Origin: Phaeobacter porticola
GTDB taxonomy: Bacteria; Pseudomonadota; Alphaproteobacteria; Rhodobacterales; Rhodobacteraceae
NCBI RefSeq assembly: GCF_001888185.1
Contig: NZ_CP016364.1
Coordinates: 3,162,001 to 3,226,000, forward strand
Length of the DNA: 64,000 nucleotides
Direction: 5' to 3'
The position numbers and the translations under genes were made by a program. Each line of letters opens with the position of its first letter. Position 1 is the stretch's first letter. A model generated the notes under the pieces. It made no database searches and was not told the DNA's origin. It worked only from the letters and a program-made list of their open reading frames with translations. Below, in pieces: positions 21,179 to 29,661 of the stretch.

Positions 21179-22060
21179 TCAGGTATAATGGATGCGGCGG
21201 TCGATCATGCGGAACTGAAAGACCGTAAGCGCGAGAACAAGAACCATCAGGATCACGGACTGGGCGGACGATCCGCCCATATCATTGCCGCGGAAACCGT
21301 CGACATAGACCTTGTAGACAAGGGTCATTGGGTTGTTACCCGGTTCGCCCTTCACCAGCGTATCGATGATGCCAAAAGTATCAAACAGCGCGTAAGTGAT
21401 ATTGATGATCAGCAGAAAGAACCCTGTAGGGGCCAACAGCGGGAAGGTAACATCCCAGAAACGGCCTGTGGCAGAGCGGTTGTCGATCAGGGCCGCCTCG
21501 CGCACTGCGCGCGGGATGGATTGCAGCCCAGACAGAAAGAAGATGAAGTTGACCGGGATCTGTTTCCACACCGACACGATGACCATTGCAGTGGCGGTGT
21601 CGTTGAAATTCACACCTAGGACAAAGTCCCAGCCAAGATAGCCGGCAAAGCGTGTCAGCGGCCCCCAGCTCTGGTCAAACATGATGAGGCCGATAAAGCC
21701 CGCCACTGGCGGCGCCACCGCATATACCCACATCAAAAGTGTACGATAGGTACGTGCCCCCCGCAGAACGTTGTCGGCTTTGACGGCCAGCAGCAGGGCC
21801 AGCGCAAGCGAGAAGAAGGTCACGAGAACTGTGAATACAACGGTGAACCTGGCCACTCGACGGTATTCAGAGCTACCCAGAAGATCCGTGTAATTGTCGA
21901 TACCGACATAGGTCGAACCAAAACCGAAGGGATCCTGTAAGAAAAAGGACGAGTGGATCGCATGGGCTGCGGGCCAGTAGAAAAAGACTGCGATAATGAC
22001 GAGCTGCGGCAAGAGCAGCAGGATCGGCATCCACTTGGTTGAGAATCCGGCGCGTTTCAC
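21179..22060 (-). CDS. ugpA: sn-Glycerol-3-phosphate ABC transporter permease UgpA
   Basis: 293 residues, six transmembrane helices (first at about 11-31). EAA loop: VREAALIDNRSATGRFWDVTFPLL (about 190-213). Partner of UgpE in the inner membrane. It is separated from ugpB by a strong hairpin (22084-22112). Confidence 0.92.
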   Translation of the reverse strand: MKRAGFSTKWMPILLLLPQLVIIAVFFYWPAAHAIHSSFFLQDPFGFGSTYVGIDNYTDLLGSSEYRRVARFTVVFTVLVTFFSLALALLLAVKADNVLRGARTYRTLLMWVYAVAPPVAGFIGLIMFDQSWGPLTRFAGYLGWDFVLGVNFNDTATAMVIVSVWKQIPVNFIFFLSGLQSIPRAVREAALIDNRSATGRFWDVTFPLLAPTGFFLLIINITYALFDTFGIIDTLVKGEPGNNPMTLVYKVYVDGFRGNDMGGSSAQSVILMVLVLALTVFQFRMIDRRIHYT

Positions 22061-22083
22061 GGTGTGCCTCTTCGTTGGAATGC

Positions 22084-22112
22084 GTGACGGCCGCAGGGGC
22101 TGCGGCCGTCAC
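22084..22112 (-). terminator. Intercistronic hairpin between ugpB and ugpA
   Basis: Perfect 12-bp stem GTGACGGCCGCA / TGCGGCCGTCAC with a 5-base loop in the 75-base gap. No T-run follows. Hairpins at this position in binding-protein operons usually protect the upstream message, so the periplasmic protein is made in excess over the membrane subunits. Confidence 0.7.
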
Positions 22113-22135
22113 AAATTAGGGGAATCTCCCCGCGA

Positions 22136-23437
22136 TTAACCTTGGGTCTTGGCAAAACGTGCCAGCAGCGCGTTGGCTTCGGACTCGATCGCCTTGAAGG
22201 CGTCCTCGACCGATGTCTCACCCGTCAGGATACGACCGTATTCGCGGTTCATAACGTCGCGGATCTGAACATAAAAGCCCATGCGATAGCCCTTGGTGTT
22301 GTCACCCGCGGGCAGCGAAAGCTGTTGGATACCAACTTCGGCGGCAGGCGCACGGTCATAGTGGCCGTCAGCCTTTGCCATTTCATAAGCAGCTTCCGTG
22401 ATCGGAACGTAACCGGTTTCCTTGTGCCAGAAATACTGCACTTCAGCCGAGGTCAGGAAGTCGAAGAACGCAGCAGTTGCTTTGTTTTCTTCAGCATCGT
22501 GGCCGGCCATTGCGAAGAGCGACGCACCACCGATGAATGTCTGTGTCGGTTCAGTGGTTACAGTTTCCCAGTAGGGCAACATGGTGGCAGAAAAATCAAA
22601 CGGTAGGTCTTTCTTGCTCAGCCCACCAAAGGAGCCGGAAGACCCCAACCACATGGCAACCTTGCCTTCTTCAAACGGCGTCTGGTTATCGCCCCAACCG
22701 GTGCCGAACCACTCGAAGTGACCGTTCTTTTGCCAGTCGGTAACAGCGGTGAAATGCGCTTTGATGGCGTCGTTATTCACCAGGATCTGGGTATCGACAC
22801 TGTCATAGCCGTTATTGTTTGTCGCAAACGGCAGGTTGTGGCGCGAATGGAAGTTCTCAGTGAAGATCCAAGGCAGGTGCGATTGCGACAGGGCGGTGTA
22901 CCCAGCCTCTTTCAGCGCAGGCGCGGTCACGGTCTGGAACTCTTCCCAGGTTTTGGGAGCCGTCACACCGGCTTTTTCCAGCGCCTGAATATTGTAGTAC
23001 ATGATGGGTGTGGAGGAGTTGAACGGCATGCCGATCATCTTGCCATCGCTATCTGCGTAGAAGTAACGAACACCGGCAATATAGTCATTGATGTCGAAAT
23101 CAACGCCATTGTCGGCCAGCAGATCCTGAACAGGAATGGTTGCGCCCTTAGCGCCAATCACGGTCGCTGCTCCAGCATCAAACACCTGCATAACGTTGGG
23201 CTGTTCGCCCGCACGGAAGGCCGCGATACCTGCGGTCAGGGTCTCTTCATAAGTGCCTTTGAAAACCGGGGTGATCTTGTACTCATCTTGGCTGGCGTTG
23301 AAGTCGGATGCGATCTGGTTGACGGTATCCCCAAGGGCGCCGCCCATTGCATGCCACCAGGTAATTTCAGTTTCAGCAAAGGCAGCATTTGCAACAAATG
23401 CCAGCGTCGCAGCGGTCGTGAACGTAATACGTTTCAT
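22136..23437 (-). CDS. ugpB: sn-Glycerol-3-phosphate-binding periplasmic protein UgpB
   Basis: 433 residues from the second ATG of an ATGATG pair at 23440-23435; GGAG lies 7 bases before it. The open frame extends 62 codons upstream without coding character. Signal peptide MKRITFTTAATLAFVANAAFA, then mature ETEITWWHAMGG. UgpB-typical blocks include the NVMQVFDAGAATVIGAKGA segment and GMPFNSSTPIMYYN. It captures sn-glycerol 3-phosphate (or glycerophosphodiesters) for UgpAEC. First gene of the operon, divergent from the LacI regulator. Confidence 0.94.
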   Translation of the reverse strand: MKRITFTTAATLAFVANAAFAETEITWWHAMGGALGDTVNQIASDFNASQDEYKITPVFKGTYEETLTAGIAAFRAGEQPNVMQVFDAGAATVIGAKGATIPVQDLLADNGVDFDINDYIAGVRYFYADSDGKMIGMPFNSSTPIMYYNIQALEKAGVTAPKTWEEFQTVTAPALKEAGYTALSQSHLPWIFTENFHSRHNLPFATNNNGYDSVDTQILVNNDAIKAHFTAVTDWQKNGHFEWFGTGWGDNQTPFEEGKVAMWLGSSGSFGGLSKKDLPFDFSATMLPYWETVTTEPTQTFIGGASLFAMAGHDAEENKATAAFFDFLTSAEVQYFWHKETGYVPITEAAYEMAKADGHYDRAPAAEVGIQQLSLPAGDNTKGYRMGFYVQIRDVMNREYGRILTGETSVEDAFKAIESEANALLARFAKTQG

Positions 23438-23700
23438 CATCAGTCTCCGGTCTGCCGTTGCCCGGTCAGGCGAACGGTCACTATTTTCCACGGCAGCCGA
23501 CACAGCCATCCATGGTGTTTTTTCGGGTGGCCCCCCCTGGGCCTGTGCGCTCCGCTGCGGCAGCCTGCCCTGTCGTTTTTGCCAGGACCTTGTCCGTTGC
23601 ACCAGAACTGCACACGTGTTCATATAGGGGCGTTATGTAACGGTTGTGTCAAGGGTTTCGGTGTTTAAGAAAAAAACATCGCGCCTGAAAGGGGCGACAG
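23438..23700. promoter_or_regulatory. Divergent ugpB / lacI-type regulator control region, with LacI-like operator
   Basis: Contains the dyad TGCACACGTGTTCA (23609-23622), an uninterrupted ACACGTGT core flanked by TG and CA. Its central CG pair is typical of LacI/GalR-family operators. A second weaker dyad CGTTATGTAACG lies at 23631-23642. The adjacent LacI-type gene is the obvious candidate binder. Promoter elements were not resolved. Confidence 0.5.
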
Positions 23701-24714
23701 ATGAAACGGCAAGGGCCAACTGGCGGCAAACGCCAAACCCGCGTGACAGCAGCGGATGTTGCTGAAATTGCGGGCGTTTCGAGATCCGCTGTTTCACGGG
23801 CCTTCACCGAAGGCGCGTATCTGGATCATGAAAAACGTGAACGTATCCTGCTGGCGGCCCACGAACTGGGCTACCAACCCAATGCCCTCGCGGCCACATT
23901 ACAAGGGGCGCGCTCTAATCTGGTTGCGGTCTTTGCAGGTGAAATGCGCAACGAATATGACAAGGAGGCCACCGCCGCACTGATCGCGGGTCTGAATGCG
24001 GTTGGCAAATGGCCGGTAGTAATTGCCGGTGGCGGCGACCGGGCGCGCGACGCGGTCACACAGGTGCTGCGCTACCCGCTGGACGCCATGATCTTGCGCA
24101 GCGGGAGCCTAGCCTCCGAAATTGTGGACCTGTGCAGCAAGCTGCATATCCCGGTCATCGCATCGGGTCGAATCATTGATGCCAATGGCGTCGATAACAT
24201 CTGTCTACGCAACGACGAAGCCGCACGACTGGCTGCTGACCTCTTTTCCAAGCGCAACCGGTGCCGTGTCGCTTTGGTCGGCGGACCGGGTGAGTTTGGA
24301 GCAACTGCAGAACGCCGCAACGGGTTGCTTTCGGGACTGGAGGATCACGGGATCACACTAGCAGGTGAGATCGCCGGAAATTACACCACCGAAAGCGGCT
24401 ATTTCGCCACTCAAAGATTGCTGGAACTTACCAGCTTCGACGGTATCTTCTGCGCGAATGATGCGATGGCCATCGGCGCACTTGGTGCATTGCAAAACGC
24501 CGGGTGTGTCGTGTCCCGAGATGTCTCTGTTGTCGGCTTTGATGATATTGAAATGGCGCGATGGCCAACCATCCGCCTGACCACATTGCGCAATCCGATC
24601 AACGACATGGTCTCTGCCGTACTTCGCTGCTTAGATCGCCGATTGGATCACCCGCAAGCGGTTGAAGAAACAGTGCGATTGGATGCCGAACTGATCTTGC
24701 GCGATACGCACTAG
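23701..24714 (+). CDS. LacI-family transcriptional regulator, probable repressor of the ugp operon
   Basis: 337 residues. N-terminal LacI helix-turn-helix and hinge (VTAADVAEIAGVSRSAVSRAF at about 15-35, then GYQPNALAATL), followed by a periplasmic-binding-protein-like effector domain (FCANDAMAIGALGAL, VSVVGFDDIEMARWP). Divergent position implies control of ugpBAEC and the EEP gene, differing from the PhoB-controlled E. coli ugp operon. Confidence 0.9.
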   Translation: MKRQGPTGGKRQTRVTAADVAEIAGVSRSAVSRAFTEGAYLDHEKRERILLAAHELGYQPNALAATLQGARSNLVAVFAGEMRNEYDKEATAALIAGLNAVGKWPVVIAGGGDRARDAVTQVLRYPLDAMILRSGSLASEIVDLCSKLHIPVIASGRIIDANGVDNICLRNDEAARLAADLFSKRNRCRVALVGGPGEFGATAERRNGLLSGLEDHGITLAGEIAGNYTTESGYFATQRLLELTSFDGIFCANDAMAIGALGALQNAGCVVSRDVSVVGFDDIEMARWPTIRLTTLRNPINDMVSAVLRCLDRRLDHPQAVEETVRLDAELILRDTH

Positions 24715-24897
24715 GGTCACCGTCCGCATATCGCCGCCCTGTCCGTTTTCGCCTCACAGCTTGATCCCTACAAACTGGAACTTGAAAAGGCCTACGTGCG
24801 GTTTGAGCGTAAGTCTGGCGTACAGGATGACTACCGCCCAATCGTCAGCTTTGGCATTCACCATGCCGCCGTGACATGCAGGCGCAAAGCCCTTTAG
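24715..24897 (+). pseudogene. 60-codon open fragment directly after the LacI gene, unrecognised
   Basis: Directly after the TAG of the regulator the same frame stays open for 60 codons to another TAG at 24895, with high-GC third positions and plausible coding content, but without an ATG or ribosome site. It may be the 3' remnant of a gene deleted when the neighbouring insertion-sequence material arrived. The product could not be recognised. Confidence 0.3.
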
Positions 24898-24950
24898 CTA
24901 ATGTAGTGTTTGCTAGTGAGCGGCCCCACTTGAGTGGTCCAATTTGAAAG

Positions 24951-25067
24951 TTAGTGCATGGTTGGCCTCTGGTCCACCGGGATGACGGCCTCGGGCGCAG
25001 GTGGGCGGTAGCGCACGGTCTTGATATCGACCAAGCGTTCAGCGATGGGGGTAATTTGGGGTTTCAT
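24951..25067 (-). pseudogene. 3' remnant of an insertion-sequence transposase
   Basis: A 38-codon minus-strand frame whose end (YRPPAPEAVIPVDQRP) resembles the C-terminus of IS3-family OrfB integrase-type transposases, which often finish with Y-R-P-P-A-P-E. The flanking TGAGCGGCCCCACTTGAGTG at 24917-24936 looks like an IS terminal end. The 5' part of the transposase is missing. It marks past IS activity beside the reverse-transcriptase gene. Confidence 0.5.
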
Positions 25068-25253
25068 ATAGCGTTCCTTGCAATGTCAGGCGGAAGCTAT
25101 ATTTTCCGTTTCCGTGAAATCCGAAGCTCGAAATCCAATTTTTTTTCAAACAGTCTGACATGCGAGCACATTGCATCGTATCCGGAAACGCTGGATTTGG
25201 CATGTAAGCGCAAACGCCCGGCATTCAAGCCATGAAGTCGATCCCATTTCAGT

Positions 25254-26762
25254 TCATGATGGTTCCTGGCCGTTCCAAAACGCATCGAACTCTTCGTTCT
25301 GAATATCTGGCGGCAAATCTACTAAGATCGATCGATCGATGATGGAATACTTGTCGAGAGCTTGACGGAGGGGTTCATTTTCAATCCACTGGTTGGCCCA
25401 TAGGGACTGAGACACTCCATCTTCAAGAAGGCCGCACATTGGCTCCGCGCTGGAAAAATTGATGTAGTTGGGGGCGGCGATCCGCTGCAGCCAAATCTCC
25501 ATGTAGCCATTATTCGGGATGCGCTTCGTCCGCTGCACGACCAAGGAAAACAACCGCTCCCTTTCATCAGTTTCCAGATACTTCATGATCTTACTGATAG
25601 TCGTCGCTACGGCGGGAAAAACCGCTGGAGTCTTCGCTGCAATATCAAGAAGGATAGCGGAAAGCACTATTGGATTTTCAATTTTCCACGCGTTCTTGGG
25701 AAGTCGTCGTTCAAGTCGGTCTAAGAATTCTTTGATGAGGAACTTGGTAGCCCCGGAGCCGGGAGATCTGCAGCAAAACCGATGAATGATCAGCAGTTCT
25801 TTCTGAAGTGTGGTCTGACGACGAGTAAGTGAAAGAGCGTCGATCTTGTCCTGTTTCACGGCGCCCAGCACGACATTAGATGTTCGCTCAGTTTTCGAGG
25901 CCCCCAGCTTCATGCCAAACATATGGAGACATTCCGAAACCGCCTTCAAGCCACCCGCGCAATCCGCATCAGAATTGGCGAATATCCTAAAGTCATCCCT
26001 ATACCTCAAAATGACGATACCCTTTTTGTCTTTGAGCTTTTCGTCAATATAAGTGTCACAATAGCCAAGGATCAGTTCGGCGAGCAGGTGCGAGAGCAAC
26101 GATGCTTGAGGGATGCCATTGGTCTGACCCTCTCTTGAACTTCTAATGAGCTCGTCAATCTGGTTCCCAAGTTTCTTCTTCTCGAATCGCCACTTCTTGG
26201 CATCACTTCTACCGTAAACCGCCCATGCAATCGCGTGCGTGTAGATCGAGGGGTAACAGTTCGAGACATCAGTCAAACTTACATGGCTATACTGAAGCGA
26301 CAGCTCGAGTGAGCGCTGTTCAATAGATTTCCACCATTTCAGAATCTGCTGCTTCTTCGGGTTTTCACCTCGGTCTGGAACAACAACCGGCATGGAACAG
26401 CATTCCACGATTCCGTTCGAAAAACGGGAGAATCTATCTCGGATTATTTTCCAATTTTCTTCCTGGGTGATAAGATCAATGCACTTGGCGTAAATTACGG
26501 GGTGCATTAGCTCGAATGGACGCCAACCGAAATCCCCGTCCTTATTGAACATTAAGGTGTAGTTCAGCCCTTCGTGTTTCATGGGCTTCCAATCGCATAT
26601 GTCTTTGACCGACATCTCTTCCACCTTAGAAAACGCAAACTCCAGAAGTGGTTGGAGATTGAAGTATGGCGGCAACTCCATGTCGAAGTATGCATCGGTC
26701 CGACAAAAATACGATCTGGCCTCATCGGCGGCCATGTCGTTAATGAATATGTTCTCTTCCAT
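25254..26762 (-). CDS. Stand-alone reverse transcriptase, defence-associated (DRT/UG-like)
   Basis: 502 residues. Reverse-transcriptase core: motif A with Asp165 in TDVSNCYPSIYTH, NGIPQAS (about 215-221) as motif B, and YRDD at 254-257 as the catalytic box instead of YADD, followed by the primer-grip-side helix and K-L-G-A-S-K-T. The IYTH-x-I-x-W-A and ILRYRDDFRIF blocks resemble the unknown-group/Abi-type enzymes that provide phage defence, not group II intron or retron enzymes. No maturase, X or HNH domain is seen. The C-terminal 200 residues are helical and unassigned. Base composition is more AT-rich than the core. The subtype was not determined. Confidence 0.75.
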   Translation of the reverse strand: MEENIFINDMAADEARSYFCRTDAYFDMELPPYFNLQPLLEFAFSKVEEMSVKDICDWKPMKHEGLNYTLMFNKDGDFGWRPFELMHPVIYAKCIDLITQEENWKIIRDRFSRFSNGIVECCSMPVVVPDRGENPKKQQILKWWKSIEQRSLELSLQYSHVSLTDVSNCYPSIYTHAIAWAVYGRSDAKKWRFEKKKLGNQIDELIRSSREGQTNGIPQASLLSHLLAELILGYCDTYIDEKLKDKKGIVILRYRDDFRIFANSDADCAGGLKAVSECLHMFGMKLGASKTERTSNVVLGAVKQDKIDALSLTRRQTTLQKELLIIHRFCCRSPGSGATKFLIKEFLDRLERRLPKNAWKIENPIVLSAILLDIAAKTPAVFPAVATTISKIMKYLETDERERLFSLVVQRTKRIPNNGYMEIWLQRIAAPNYINFSSAEPMCGLLEDGVSQSLWANQWIENEPLRQALDKYSIIDRSILVDLPPDIQNEEFDAFWNGQEPS

Positions 26763-27136
26763 TTACTAAGCGTGTCCCGGCGGGCTGCGGTGGCTATCAA
26801 TCATGCCGCCTCAATTTCAAACCTCATGACTATCAACTAATGAGTGTATGTTTGTCTATTCTTGATGGAAACAGGACGATAGGCCTCATCGGCAACCAAA
26901 GACGGTGCGAGCAGATACAGGAAGCAGTAGTGCGCAGTGCGTTCCATCAGCAGCAGCGCCATGAATAGCCGGCATCGCGAGCGATCGACCTTCCGTTCAA
27001 CCAACCCCCGCGGCCCTTGCACCGCCATGGATGAACCGTAGAATATTACTACGCAGTCCCGGCGCAGTCCTGGACAACAAACCAACGAGGTGCAATCCCG
27101 GCCAAACCGCCATCTCATTGTTTTCATTTCAGAAAA
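26763..27136. other. 374-base leader between the reverse transcriptase and attL; candidate ncRNA locus
   Basis: No convincing gene. A 96-codon minus-strand frame (26837-27127) is Cys- and Arg-rich and looks spurious. Some DRT systems (DRT2, DRT9) need a structured non-coding RNA encoded just upstream of the reverse transcriptase, which would be this stretch read on the minus strand. By eye only short hairpins are seen, such as CTCAT...ATGAG at about 26823-26844. Confidence 0.3.
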
Positions 27137-27153
27137 ATGGTGCCCGGGGGCGG
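27137..27153. repeat. attL core (17-bp copy of tRNA-Phe 3' end)
   Basis: ATGGTGCCCGGGGGCGG, identical to 39593-39609. It contains the complement of the tRNA-Phe CCA end and the 3' acceptor/T-stem. The surrounding sequence is not a tRNA, so this is the displaced copy. Confidence 0.9.
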
Positions 27154-27187
27154 GATGCGGAAAGTTTCCTAAATCAATAACTTAGTG

Positions 27188-27261
27188 AAAAGTGGGACAC
27201 TCTAACTTCCCATAGTTTCATTATGTTTTTTGGGAAAACTGTCCCACCTTTATTGGTGGGA
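27188..27261. repeat. GTGGGAC repeats near attL, candidate integrase arm sites
   Basis: AAAAGTGGGACACT at 27188-27201 is the exact complement of 39510-39523 at the other end. GTCCCAC at 27241-27247 and GGTGGGA at 27255-27261 form a 6-bp hairpin stem (CCCACC/GGTGGG). Matching motifs occur only near the two element ends, as expected for integrase or excisionase arm-type binding sites. Confidence 0.5.
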
Positions 27262-27369
27262 TTCCGACTTAGCAGGCTCCGGCACATCCTTTCAAAACTG
27301 CAAAACGAAATCACCCCCCGGCGGCGACCGAGGGGCGATTGAATTGGCGCACCGAAAGGATGAATAACG

Positions 27370-29343
27370 ATGCCCAACAAAATTACTATCATGAGCGACA
27401 CGGTGCAAGAGGCCAACCATCTGGCTGCATTAGCGCTGGTCAAGGCGGGCTTTTTTGTTTTCCCCGCTGGCCCGAACAAGCGGCCACTGGTCAAAGATTG
27501 GCAGACTAAGGCCACCTCTGCAAAGGCTCAGATTGACCGTTGGTGGTCCAAATGGCCTGACGCAATGCCAGCGCTACCAACAGGCAAGCGCAATGGTCTG
27601 GCAGTGTTGGACGTGGACCTAAAAGACGGCAAGGACGGTGGCGCGGCCCTTCGCGACCTTGGCCACGATCCAGATACACTGTCCACGATCCGCGCTCAAA
27701 CGCCGTCCAATGGCCAGCACGTCTATTTCCGTTGGCCCGAGGGCATGGGCAACAGCGCGTCGGGTTTGCCCGATGGTGTGGACGTGCGGGGCGAAGGTGG
27801 TTTTGTGATCGCACCGGGCGCAATCAATGACAAAGGCGCATACGCGCTCACTAGCGGCTCACTGAGCGACGATCTGACCGACTGGCCCGAAGCCCTGTTG
27901 CCCCGCCCCAAGGTCGTAGACCACGGCGACGTGCAACCTACAGGCCTGCCATTTGAGACGATCCGCGACGCGCTCATGGCTTTGCCTAATGACGGTGACG
28001 AATTTTCGCAGCGTGACGACTGGCTGCGAATTGGCATGGCATTGCACGCCGAAACAGGTGGCGGTGACGAAGGCCGCGACGCTTGGCACGACTGGTCCGG
28101 CCAATGGCCCGGGTATGATGACACCGCAACAGACGCAGCTTGGGACTCGTTCAAGTCCGAAGGCGGCGTGACGGGCTTCACCATAATGGCCGAGGCGGAG
28201 CAACGTGGTTGGCACGACCTGTCTGCTTTCGATAATCTGGCCGCCGAAGACAAGCTGGCCGAGCTGGACGCGATCCTATTGGGCGAGCCGCAACCCAAGG
28301 CCAAGGGAAAGTCCAAACTAACGTTCCTGAGCCCGTCTGACTGTGAGCGTTTGCCAGCCCGGCGCTACGTTGTGAAGGGCCTACTTGCCGAAGGTGACGT
28401 GGCCGCCATTGTGGGCGCACCGGGGGCAGGCAAATCGCTACTGGCTCCATATCTCGGCTATGCGGTTGCGCGGGGCGCGGATGCCTTCGGACGGCGCACC
28501 CGGCAAGGTGGCGTCTTGTATGTCGCGGCTGAAGATTCCCACGGTATGCGTGCCCGCCTCAAGGCGCTGAAAGACCAATATGGCGACGCGGACAACTTCA
28601 CACTAGTGGAGGGCGCATCGGACTTATTGAACGTGACCAGCGGCCAGCTCAAGGCGCTTGGCACGGCGGTAAAAGAGAGGCGGCCTGCGCTGATTGTCGT
28701 TGATACCATTGCGGCGGGATTCAGCGGCCTAGAAGAGAACGACGCCAAGAGCATGGGTGTCGTGGTGGGGGCAGCCCGTAGCCTGACCCGTTGGGGTGCA
28801 GCCGTTGTCTTGGTCCATCACGATACCAAGGCGGGCGACGGCTTGCCCCGTGGCCACTCAATCCTAAACGGCGCACTTGATATGTCGCTACACCTCAAAC
28901 GTGACGGTACGGTGGTACGCGGCAAGCCAACCAAGAACCGCAACGGCAGCACCGACCAAGAGCTTGCCTTTAGCGTGGGTGTTGTTCGGCAGGGCGTGGA
29001 TGAAGACGGCGATCCGATCAGCGCGGCGATCTGCGATGAAGAGGACGTTTCCGAATTGCCTGCGAGCAGCAAGCGATTGCCTGCCAGTGCGAAGGCGGCA
29101 TTGGACATTTTGGGCGACCTCTTAGTGGGGCGTGAATCCATCATCAAATCCGATTGGCGGGCAGCTTGTCTTGATAGCGACGCAGTGTCGGCAGCGGAGA
29201 AACCTGACGACCGGGGCAAGGCATTCCGTAGAGCCTTGGAGGAACTGGCCCGCCGTAACCTATACCTTTCCAATGGGGACGAAATCCGTTTGGCCGTGTC
29301 CCCCGATAACCGGGCAGAGGGGTTCACCGATGATGACGTTTGA
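27370..29343 (+). CDS. Primase-polymerase/helicase replication protein of the satellite
   Basis: 657 residues. Prim-pol domain at about 15-185: VLDVDLKDG with metal-binding Asp81 and Asp83, NGQHVYF, and DGVDVRGEGGFVIAPG. A PriCT-2-like linker lies at about 198-285. A RecA/RepA-like ATPase follows, with Walker A GAPGAGKS (349-356), a Walker B-like LIVVDTIAAGF, and a VHHDTKAG sensor segment. Such fusions start replication at a cognate origin. The start at 27370 is supported by AAAGGA 9 bases upstream. It is the first gene of the element, and a dense repeat cluster follows its stop codon. Confidence 0.88.
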   Translation: MPNKITIMSDTVQEANHLAALALVKAGFFVFPAGPNKRPLVKDWQTKATSAKAQIDRWWSKWPDAMPALPTGKRNGLAVLDVDLKDGKDGGAALRDLGHDPDTLSTIRAQTPSNGQHVYFRWPEGMGNSASGLPDGVDVRGEGGFVIAPGAINDKGAYALTSGSLSDDLTDWPEALLPRPKVVDHGDVQPTGLPFETIRDALMALPNDGDEFSQRDDWLRIGMALHAETGGGDEGRDAWHDWSGQWPGYDDTATDAAWDSFKSEGGVTGFTIMAEAEQRGWHDLSAFDNLAAEDKLAELDAILLGEPQPKAKGKSKLTFLSPSDCERLPARRYVVKGLLAEGDVAAIVGAPGAGKSLLAPYLGYAVARGADAFGRRTRQGGVLYVAAEDSHGMRARLKALKDQYGDADNFTLVEGASDLLNVTSGQLKALGTAVKERRPALIVVDTIAAGFSGLEENDAKSMGVVVGAARSLTRWGAAVVLVHHDTKAGDGLPRGHSILNGALDMSLHLKRDGTVVRGKPTKNRNGSTDQELAFSVGVVRQGVDEDGDPISAAICDEEDVSELPASSKRLPASAKAALDILGDLLVGRESIIKSDWRAACLDSDAVSAAEKPDDRGKAFRRALEELARRNLYLSNGDEIRLAVSPDNRAEGFTDDDV

Positions 29344-29470
29344 GCATCGGACGGACATCGGACAAGGCCGGACATGTCCGGGACCCGTCCGCTGGCAAGA
29401 GGGGGAACACAATCGGACGGACACGGACACACCCCTTAAAGGGTGTCCGGTGTCCGATGTTCCCATGCCC
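29344..29470. repeat. CGGACA/TGTCCG iteron cluster, candidate replication origin
   Basis: About eight copies of CGGAC(A/G) or its complement occur in 127 bases after the primase gene. They include a CGGACATGTCCG palindrome and a hairpin CGGACA...TGTCCG around a TTAA centre (about 29422-29450). Satellite origins commonly consist of such iterons near the replication gene. The rest of the gap to 29661 (about 190 bases) has no gene and holds the ribosome site for the small terminase. Confidence 0.5.
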
Positions 29471-29661
29471 GGGCAATTAGAGAATACCAACAGTGCTGTG
29501 AGGGACACGGGTGTGGGGGATACCCGTGGGTCCTCCGTGGGCAATGGCGTCTGCGGGGGTCGCGGAGCCCCGGGCTATCAGCGCGTGAGGGTATTTTTGA
29601 ATCGAGAAAACAAACCCCCGTGTGGGTTGGCTACCCCCGGTAGTCTACTGAGGACAAGAGC

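Noticed and set aside
26837-27127. 96-codon minus-strand frame upstream of the reverse transcriptase
   Set aside because: Cys/Arg-rich, no Shine-Dalgarno, no recognisable motif; more likely leader or ncRNA region.
25254-27136. Retron or group II intron
   Set aside because: No maturase or HNH domain in the reverse transcriptase, no recognisable intron domains V/VI, and no visible msr/msd with inverted repeats next to it.
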